Positions 31,870-37,338 of a stretch of DNA of 37,338 bases are shown piece by piece. Position 1 is the first letter of the stretch, and each line of letters starts with the position of its first letter. The notes under the pieces are model-generated. The model saw only the letters and a list, made by a program, of their open reading frames with translations. It did not search any database and was not told the origin of the DNA. Position numbers and translations under genes: made by a program. The DNA comes from Streptomyces phyllanthi (GTDB taxonomy: Bacteria > Actinomycetota > Actinomycetes > Streptomycetales > Streptomycetaceae): contig NZ_VJZE01000036.1 of the NCBI RefSeq assembly GCF_009377205.1, forward strand, positions 1 through 37,338. The letters run 5' to 3'.

Positions 31870-32520
31870 TCAGTCGTTCGGGACCACGGGGTACCGCGGC
31901 TCGTTCTCGGCCATCTGCCGCAGCGCGTCCTTGCGCTCGCGCTTGGAGAGCCGGTCGATGTAGAGGTAGCCGTAGAGGTGGTCGGTCTCGTGCTGAAGAC
32001 AGCGCGCGAAGTAGCCGGTGCCCCTCACCTTGATCGGGTTGCCCTTCTCGTCCTGCCCGGTGACCTCGGCGTAGTCGGGGCGGGCGAGCGGCGCGTACGC
32101 GGTCGGCACCGAGAGGCAGCCCTCGTTGCTGTCGTCCAGGCGGCGCTTGTCGGCGGGCAGATCGACGAGCCTGGGGTTGCAGACCACGCCGACGTGCCGG
32201 GTGCCCCCGTCGTCCATGCAGTCGTAGACGAAGACCTTCAGGTCGACGCCGATCTGGTTGGCGGCCAGGCCGACGCCCTCGGCGGTGCGCTGGCTGGCGA
32301 ACATGTCGTCGACCAGCTTCGCGAGCTCGTCGTCGAACTCGGTGACGTCCTTGCACTCCTTGTGCAGCACCGGGTTCCCGACGACGGTGATCGGACGCGA
32401 GGTGCCGCGCTCGCGGTACGCCTGCTCGCGCTCCTCGCAGTCCTCGGAGTCGATGACGAAGCCCTCGTCGTCCACGGGGAGCACGCCCGCGTGCTGCTGA
32501 TCGGTGTCCTGCTGCGCCAT
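31870..32520 (-). CDS. def: Peptide deformylase
   Basis: A 216-residue type I/III peptide deformylase that removes the formyl group from new polypeptides. The three motifs are [10 protein letters not shown] (about residues 85-94), EGCLSV (about 133-138, with the metal cysteine) and QHETDHLYG (about 175-183, HExxH metal site). An extra acidic N-terminal segment of about 40 residues precedes the catalytic core; this is common in actinobacterial paralogues. Streptomyces have several def genes, so this may be one of a set. ATG 32520 gives the polar start [19 protein letters not shown] is 13 bases upstream. It is followed by a strong terminator. Confidence 0.96.
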   Translation of the reverse strand: MAQQDTDQQHAGVLPVDDEGFVIDSEDCEEREQAYRERGTSRPITVVGNPVLHKECKDVTEFDDELAKLVDDMFASQRTAEGVGLAANQIGVDLKVFVYDCMDDGGTRHVGVVCNPRLVDLPADKRRLDDSNEGCLSVPTAYAPLARPDYAEVTGQDEKGNPIKVRGTGYFARCLQHETDHLYGYLYIDRLSKRERKDALRQMAENEPRYPVVPND

Positions 32521-32576
32521 GACCGACGTATGCCTTCCTGGGTTCTCAAGAAAAGATGCGGATACAGCCTACGGGC

Positions 32577-32645
32577 GCCGCGCCCCGTCAGGGGCGCAGC
32601 CCTCAGGGGCGCGGGGAACTGCGCGAGCGACCACACACGACCCGC
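32577..32645. repeat. Streptomyces dispersed GC-rich intergenic element
   Basis: It contains GCGCCCC-GTCA-GGGGCGC (hairpin 32580-32597) and then CAGGGGCGCGGGGAACTGCG followed by CGAGCGACCACA. I recall very similar intergenic strings, with GGGGAACTGCGCGA as the constant core, repeated many times in Streptomyces chromosomes. It lies between the TPR gene stop (32677) and def start (32520) and may act as a terminator for the TPR gene. Confidence 0.6.
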
Positions 32646-32676
32646 GCCCGGGAACCGACCGAAGTCACAACCGCGC

Positions 32677-33657
32677 TCAGCAGACCTCTTCAAGATCCCG
32701 CCAGTCCCGGGAATCGGGACTGTCCGCAACCCACCCGTCCAGCAACCCCCGAACCAGCGAAGCCGGCGCGGCGATCCCGCACTCACGCTCCGGCGCCCAC
32801 AGCTGCCCGTCCGTACGGTGCCCGAGCGGCCCCGGATGCCCGGGCTCACTGTGGTCGTGCGGGTCGAGATGATCACCGTCGCCCTCGTCCGACGGCATCC
32901 GGGACTCCGAACACAGCCGGCACAGCAGCCGCACCGAGGACGACCAGTCCTCGGCGGCGAAACCGGCGTCGGCGGCGAGCTGCTCCAGCGCGTCCCGGTC
33001 GTCCTCGGTCGCGGCCTCCAGCAGGACCACCCATGTGGGCACCGGCGAGGGCGCCCACAGCTCGATCTCGTCGAACACCGGGAACGCGTGCCCTGCGGCC
33101 GTGGTCCGCTCGCCGTGCGGCACCCCGTCGTGCAGGACGACCTCGCCCCAGCGGCGCCCCGAGGACGGCAGCGGGATGGAGAGCACCTCGATCCGGGCGG
33201 GGTCCAGCCTGCGCCCCCACACGACCTCGGCCTCGCCCTCCGGTGACAGGCGCACGGCCGCGCTGCCCAGGTCCATGCCCACCGGTTCCCCTGAGGCACC
33301 GGGACCACCGGGTACGCGCAGCCCGTACGCCTGCCAGGCCCGCCGGGCCAGCGGCCAGTCCTGCAGGGCGGTGGCGGCGATGCCGACGTTCCACCAGTCG
33401 GGCGCCCCGGTCTCCCGGTCGAGCAGCGCGACGGCCCTGAGGCCCGCGGCCCGCGCCTGCTCCCAGTCGTGCCGGAACTTGTGCAGCAGCGCGAGGTTGA
33501 ACCAGGACTCGGACAGCCAGGGCTCCAGGTCCGCGGCACGTGTCAGCAGCGCGCCCGCGTCCTCGTACCGCCCGTCGCCGATCAGCGTGAACGCGCGGTC
33601 GGTGGCCTGCCGCCAGGAGGCGGAGGGCCGGTGCCGTCCCTTGCCGAAGATCCTCAC
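32677..33657 (-). CDS. TPR-repeat protein
   Basis: A 326-residue cytoplasmic protein of unknown function. Residues about 12-130 contain tetratricopeptide-like helix pairs (AFTLIGDGRYEDAGALLTRA, SWFNLALLHKFRHDWEQAR and WWNVGIAATALQDWPLARRA). The C-terminal 190 residues form an acidic alpha/beta region without a family name known to me; it carries a conserved-looking LLCRLCSESRMP and a His/Asp-rich stretch (DGDHLDPHDHSEPGH) that could bind metal. GTG 33657 (VRIFGKGRHRPSASW) is preferred, with GGCGGGA close by; the open frame extends to 33759. It lies upstream of def in the same direction, separated by a dispersed hairpin element. Confidence 0.85.
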   Translation of the reverse strand: MRIFGKGRHRPSASWRQATDRAFTLIGDGRYEDAGALLTRAADLEPWLSESWFNLALLHKFRHDWEQARAAGLRAVALLDRETGAPDWWNVGIAATALQDWPLARRAWQAYGLRVPGGPGASGEPVGMDLGSAAVRLSPEGEAEVVWGRRLDPARIEVLSIPLPSSGRRWGEVVLHDGVPHGERTTAAGHAFPVFDEIELWAPSPVPTWVVLLEAATEDDRDALEQLAADAGFAAEDWSSSVRLLCRLCSESRMPSDEGDGDHLDPHDHSEPGHPGPLGHRTDGQLWAPERECGIAAPASLVRGLLDGWVADSPDSRDWRDLEEVC

Positions 33658-33782
33658 GATTCCCGCCTGCCAGTTCCGTCGGGTGGGCTGGCCTGTGCCC
33701 CCTGACACCCTCTTCCTCGCATCCAACCACGTACGGCTGGAAGGGCGCTCATTACCCATGGGTTACCCAGCCGGGACCCGGG

Positions 33783-35078
33783 TCAGACCGCCGTCCGTCC
33801 TCCACCACCCTTGACACGGAGTGCCGCCGGGGCCGAGTCCCCGGGGGGAACGCCCGACGTCACCGCCCTCTGGTTCAGCAGTACCCGGGCCAGCGACTCG
33901 ACCACCTCGGGCTGGTAGTCACGGGCCGTTCCCAGCCTCAGCTCCTCCAGGGCCTTCAGCGGCCCGCCCGGCCCGGCCTCGCGCGCCTTCTCCTCGTACG
34001 CGTTCACGGCCCGTACGATCCGCGCGCTCACCGGCTGCTCCCGGTACGGGTCCGCCTGCCGCTCCACCACGACCGCGACCCGGGCGTCCACCCCGGTCTG
34101 GCGGACGACGGCACCGCCGAGCAGGGCGATCCTCCGCTGCTCCTCGGCGGGCAGGACGGCGGTGGCCCCGGACGGTACCGGGTCGACCAGGGAGAGCTGC
34201 CCGATGTCGTGCATCAGGGCCGCGTACTCCAGCACGGTCAGCTCCGGCTCGGACAGGCCCAGCTCCCGTCCGACCGCCCGGCTGAGCTCGGCCACGCGCC
34301 GGGCGTGCCCCGCGGGGGTGTAGCCGGCGATCTCGGTGGCGCGGGCGAGGGAGGCGATGGTCTGCCGGTAGGTGGTGCGCACGGCCGCGTACCGCCGGAA
34401 GGCGAGCTGGGTGAGCAGCAGCGGCAGCGAGAACACGGGCAGCGCCCACAGGCCGACGACGGCCACCGCAAGGGACATCACCACGCCGGTGGCGCACACC
34501 GCGGACCCGATGCCGAGCAGGGCCCGCAGCTCGTCCCGCAGCAGCGGCCCGAACGGCCAGCCGGTCCGCGCACGGGCCAGTACCGCGGCGAGCACGGCGT
34601 CGCACAGCGTGGTGAGGACGAGCAGCGCGACGAGCAGCAGTACGTACGGGGGCCCGCTCCACTCCGCCAACGCGCCCCTGTTGTACAGGGGTTGGAAGCA
34701 GACGGCGGCGAAGGCGACGGTGAGGAGGCGCCGCGCGAGATGGTCGGCGGTGGATCCGCGCCCCCGGGCCACATGCGGTACGCACCCGACGAGCGCGGCC
34801 GCCATGACCACGGTGACGGCCTGGGCCACACCGTGCCGGGTGGGCTCCCCGCCGTTCGCCCCGAGCAGCGCGTACGCGAGCGCCCCGGCCGCCCCGAGCG
34901 GTGCCGACTCCCGCTCCTCGGCGCCGCGCCACCGGGCGAGCTCGCCCGCGACGACGAGCACTCCGAAGGCGAGGGCCGGCCCGCGTTCGTCGAGGCCGTA
35001 CCAGAGGGTGTGGGCGAGTGCGGCGACGGCGGTGAGGGCGGCGCAGCCGTGGACGAGGACGACGGACGGGTGCCTCAC
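33783..35078 (-). CDS. Membrane protein with degenerate HD domain, partner of the HD-GYP protein
   Basis: A 431-residue protein. About seven hydrophobic segments (residues 5-230) are followed by an HD-type domain. It keeps a first histidine (GHARRVAEL) and HDIG (H290, D291), but the later metal ligands are missing: the HPxxG histidine is replaced by LLGGAVV, the HHxxxxDGxGYP motif is reduced to VVERQADPYREQ, and the following aspartate is replaced in VNAYEE. It is therefore probably inactive as a cyclic-di-GMP phosphodiesterase. Its GTG 35078 overlaps the stop of the upstream HD-GYP gene (GTGA), so both are made together. A similar tandem pair in other Streptomyces has been called HdgA/HdgB; I am not certain these are the same. 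Confidence 0.87.
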   Translation of the reverse strand: MRHPSVVLVHGCAALTAVAALAHTLWYGLDERGPALAFGVLVVAGELARWRGAEERESAPLGAAGALAYALLGANGGEPTRHGVAQAVTVVMAAALVGCVPHVARGRGSTADHLARRLLTVAFAAVCFQPLYNRGALAEWSGPPYVLLLVALLVLTTLCDAVLAAVLARARTGWPFGPLLRDELRALLGIGSAVCATGVVMSLAVAVVGLWALPVFSLPLLLTQLAFRRYAAVRTTYRQTIASLARATEIAGYTPAGHARRVAELSRAVGRELGLSEPELTVLEYAALMHDIGQLSLVDPVPSGATAVLPAEEQRRIALLGGAVVRQTGVDARVAVVVERQADPYREQPVSARIVRAVNAYEEKAREAGPGGPLKALEELRLGTARDYQPEVVESLARVLLNQRAVTSGVPPGDSAPAALRVKGGGGRTAV

Positions 35079-36442
35079 GATCCGGCCTCCGCGCGCGCCG
35101 GCGCGCCCTGCGGCGGGACGTTTCCGCTCTGGCCCGGGGCGTCGGCCGTGACCGCGGGACGCCAGCCGTGCCGTTCCAGGGCCCGGACGAACGCCTGGAC
35201 CATCACGGGGTCGAAGTGGGTTCCCGCGCACCGCTCCAGTTCCTCCACCGCGGTCGCGACGGGCCGGGCGCGCCCGTAGGAGCGGGTCGACGTCATCGCG
35301 TCGAAGGCGTCGGCGACCGCCACGACCCGTGCGCACTCGGGGATCTGATGGCCTGCCAGTCCGTAGGGGTACCCGCTGCCGTCCATCCGTTCGTGGTGGT
35401 GCAGGATCGCCGCCCGGGCCTCCCCGAGGAAACCGATCCCGCGCACCATCTCGTGCCCGTACTCGGGATGCAGTTCGATGACCCGGCGCTCCTCGGGGGT
35501 CAGCGGACCGTTTTTGCGCAACAGCCGTGTGGGTACGCCGAGTTTGCCCACGTCGTGCAGGATCCCGGCGAAGCGGAGGACCTCGACCCGCTCGTCGTCC
35601 ATGCCCAGTTCCCGGGCGATCATCATCGACGCCTGGCCCACTCGCTCGCTGTGCCCGCGCGTGTACCCGTCCTTGATGTCGACGGCCTGCACCAGCGCGC
35701 GGATGGTGGCCTGGTGCGCCGCCCGCTCCCGGTGGTACTGCGCGAACACCCAGCCGGACACGTACATCGGCAGCAGGACGAGCAGCGCGGCGAGCGGCCC
35801 GTGGTGGCTGTGCCACAGCACCGCCATCATCAGCCCGGCGAGTCCGTGCACGGCGACGGGCGCGATCGACCTGGGAAAGAGCCCGCGCCAGGCGTTGCGC
35901 ACGGGCACCCGCTCGGCCAGTGCGAGGATCCCGCCGTCGAGGAGGGTCAGTACGGCGCACAGGACCAGGACGGCGGCCCCGGCGGGCGCCAGCGCGTACG
36001 GGAAGTCGTGCGTGACGACGGTGTCCTCGCCGCCGAGCGCCCGGTGCGTCCGGGACGCCGCCCAGACGGCGACGGCGAGCCGGGCCGCCCGCCACACGCG
36101 CCGCAGCCCGCGCGGCCGCCGCTCGGCGCGCGCGAGCAGTGCCCCCGGCACAGCCACCAGCGCGGCGGCCGCAGGAGACAGCAGGAAGGCCCCGGCGAGC
36201 AGCAGCGGACTGTGCCATCCGAGGGGACACCCACCGGATCCCTCGTAGGTGCCGATGTCCCTGGGGGCTCGGCGCCCCGGGAAACGGCACCGGGTGATCT
36301 GCTCGCACCCGGCGTACAGCGCCGCAAGCAGGCCCACCGCCCCCCAGGGACCGCGAAGGTCCGGGAGGGGGGCGAGGCAGGCCAGAGCAGCCATGACGAC
36401 ACAGGCGACATACCCGCGTGCCCATGCCGGAACGGACCCCAT
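35075..36442 (-). CDS. Membrane-bound HD-GYP cyclic-di-GMP phosphodiesterase
   Basis: A 455-residue protein. About six or seven hydrophobic segments occupy residues 8-235. The C-terminal HD-GYP domain (about 240-430) is complete: YTRGHSERV, HDVGK (H296, D297), HPEYGHEMV, HHHERMDGSGYP with GYP at 357-359, and VADAFDAMTS. This family hydrolyses cyclic di-GMP, the signal that holds Streptomyces in vegetative growth through BldD. ATG 36442 follows GGGGAGG. The next gene overlaps by four bases and encodes a degenerate version of the same architecture. A long reading frame in another phase covers this gene and joins that of its neighbour, but only this phase shows the HD-GYP motifs. Confidence 0.93.
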   Translation of the reverse strand: MGSVPAWARGYVACVVMAALACLAPLPDLRGPWGAVGLLAALYAGCEQITRCRFPGRRAPRDIGTYEGSGGCPLGWHSPLLLAGAFLLSPAAAALVAVPGALLARAERRPRGLRRVWRAARLAVAVWAASRTHRALGGEDTVVTHDFPYALAPAGAAVLVLCAVLTLLDGGILALAERVPVRNAWRGLFPRSIAPVAVHGLAGLMMAVLWHSHHGPLAALLVLLPMYVSGWVFAQYHRERAAHQATIRALVQAVDIKDGYTRGHSERVGQASMMIARELGMDDERVEVLRFAGILHDVGKLGVPTRLLRKNGPLTPEERRVIELHPEYGHEMVRGIGFLGEARAAILHHHERMDGSGYPYGLAGHQIPECARVVAVADAFDAMTSTRSYGRARPVATAVEELERCAGTHFDPVMVQAFVRALERHGWRPAVTADAPGQSGNVPPQGAPARAEAGS

Positions 36443-36597
36443 GGTGTTCCTCCCCTTTTTTCCGGCTCCGGAGCCTAGGGCGGCTCCTGGGGCACAGGGG
36501 AGGCTATGGACGGAATCCGCGGGTCCTCGTGGCGCGGATTACCCCGTTCGGGTGAGCAGGCGCTTCGGTACTCGTATGTTCACTCGGTTCGTGTATG

Positions 36598-36631
36598 GCT
36601 GAACGGCCCTACAGCCGTACGGCCGTTCAGC
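36598..36631 (-). terminator. Hairpin terminator at the end of the roadblock gene
   Basis: Perfect 11-bp stem GCTGAACGGCC / GGCCGTTCAGC with a 12-base loop. The right arm overlaps the stop codon of the roadblock gene. Confidence 0.7.
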
Positions 36632-37016
36632 GCGGCACGTCCGAGGCGAGCACCTTGCTCAGCTGTTCCACGGTGGCCGGCGACTCGCGCTGGAACGCGG
36701 CGAGGTCCAGGCCGTCGTCGCCCTTGACGGTGAGCAGGGCACGGTCGCCGACGGCCACGACGATGACATGCCCGGAGCCGCAGCGGGCCACCACCTCGCG
36801 GAGCGCTCCGACGCCCGCGGTGTCGGCCATGCGGCGGCCGACACCGAGGGTCGCGGCGGCGAGCGCGGCGACGGACTCGGGGTGGACCGTGTCGGTGTCC
36901 GCCACCACGAGCAGGCCGTCCACCGTGGACAGGACGCTCTCCGAGACTCCCATCACCCGGTCACGCAGCGAGGCCAGAATGCCGGTCAGGGAGTCGGGCG
37001 GTGGGGTTTCGGTCAT
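36627..37016 (-). CDS. Roadblock/LC7-domain protein
   Basis: A 129-residue protein with one roadblock/LC7 domain (about residues 12-125: LTGILASLRDRVMGVSESVL, VDGLLVVADTDTV, GHVIVVAVGDRALLTVKG). In bacteria such proteins (MglB, CvnB) act as partners of small Ras-like GTPases or sit in signalling clusters. Here no GTPase, DUF742 or sensor kinase gene of a conservon is in the window, so it looks like a solitary copy. ATG 37016 (MTETPPPDS) has GAGGAG 9 bases upstream and is preferred to ATG 37064, which has no clear site. The terminator at 36598 ends the transcript. Confidence 0.9.
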   Translation of the reverse strand: MTETPPPDSLTGILASLRDRVMGVSESVLSTVDGLLVVADTDTVHPESVAALAAATLGVGRRMADTAGVGALREVVARCGSGHVIVVAVGDRALLTVKGDDGLDLAAFQRESPATVEQLSKVLASDVPR

Positions 37017-37079
37017 ATGTACGTGCTCCTCGGTCCGGGCATATGCGGTGCTGGTATGGTCCATGACAAGTCCACGGAG

Positions 37080-37223
37080 TCAGTCGGACTCCGGCAGAGC
37101 CCGCAGCGCTCGGTGGACGCGCCGCAGCGTTTCGAGGGACGGCGCGTCAGCGGCCAGTTCCTCGGCCGACAGCATCGACAGCGGAGCGGGCGGGGGCGCG
37201 GGCGGATCCCCGTCGGTGTTCAC
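37080..37223 (-). CDS. Short ORF upstream of the roadblock gene
   Basis: A possible 47-residue protein: GTG 37223, a proline-rich start (DGDPPAPPPAPL), then a predicted amphipathic helix region (SAEELAADAP then LETLRRVHRALRAL). Third positions are GC-rich, and AGGA lies 6 bases before the GTG. The frame stays open to the window edge, but codons there (TTA, CGA, AAA) are atypical, so the ORF probably starts here. It lies 63 bases before the roadblock gene in the same direction and may be co-transcribed. No family recognised. Confidence 0.45.
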   Translation of the reverse strand: MNTDGDPPAPPPAPLSMLSAEELAADAPSLETLRRVHRALRALPESD

Positions 37224-37338
37224 GGCGTCCTGCCGACCGCTCCCCGAGGACGGCGCGGCACCGCGTCGGGGCAGCGGCCGTCGTGTCGGTAAGGGTTTCC
37301 GGACCAGTGAGGATCCGGGGCGGGCATCCGACGTGGGG

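Noticed and set aside
33783..36425. Single 880-codon gene across both HD-domain proteins
   Set aside because: Only the downstream half of this frame shows a real protein. The upstream half is out of phase with the HD-GYP motifs of the separate gene at 35075-36442, and a GTGA overlap joins the two genes.

Overview
The window is chromosomal DNA of a Streptomyces. It is very GC-rich with G/C-biased third codon positions and many GTG starts, and it carries a WhiB-family gene, an anti-sigma/SigB-like sigma pair, DasR-type operators, the class Ia ribonucleotide reductase operon under a B12 riboswitch, and the two-gene albaflavenone locus. From memory, the gene order matches the conserved Streptomyces core region around sigH, wblE, dasABC/dasR, nrdABS and the epi-isozizaene synthase gene of S. 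coelicolor. I see no phage, insertion sequence, CRISPR array, tRNA or rRNA. This is core chromosome, not an accessory island.

Layout. 1-6.8 kb: a PLP-dependent deaminase-type enzyme, a small membrane protein, a large LuxR-type (LAL) ATPase regulator, and a CPA1 Na+/H+ antiporter divergent from a stand-alone UBP-type zinc finger. 6.9-12.7 kb: prsH-sigH behind a SigB-type promoter, a small membrane protein, a lipid-kinase-like protein, then wblE convergent with the PdtaS-like histidine kinase gene. 13-20.3 kb: the N-acetylglucosamine/chitobiose module, with nagB (+), the dasA-dasB-dasC-dasD operon (-) and the regulator dasR (+), and dre-like operators before nagB and between dasA and dasR. 20.5-24.1 kb: a DUF3311-type small subunit with an SSS symporter, a nucleoside hydrolase and a GNAT acetyltransferase. 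24.1-29.1 kb: two NrdR-box-like sites, a cobalamin riboswitch, nrdA, nrdB and nrdS, with a small membrane-protein gene on the opposite strand between nrdB and nrdS. 29.1-31.6 kb: epi-isozizaene synthase and its P450 partner, overlapping by four bases. 31.9-37.3 kb: peptide deformylase, a TPR protein, two translationally coupled HD-domain membrane proteins (one canonical HD-GYP, one degenerate), a roadblock/LC7 protein and a short ORF at the edge.

How the genes work together. DasABC imports chitobiose or GlcNAc oligomers, using an ATPase not encoded here. DasD cleaves the dimer inside the cell, NagB deaminates glucosamine-6-P, and DasR senses the phosphosugar and represses the set. The nrd operon is shut down by coenzyme B12 (riboswitch) and probably by NrdR. 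Terpene synthase and P450 make albaflavenone; the synthase carries a TTA codon, suggesting bldA dependence.

Most notable beyond routine annotation: short tandem duplications (15-23 bp) next to stop codons at five places; two hairpins between dasA and dasB; a CRP-like site before wblE; a coding-like antisense membrane-protein ORF inside the nrd operon; the TTA codon in the terpene synthase; and a catalytic/degenerate HD-GYP pair. I found no clearly new multi-gene system.
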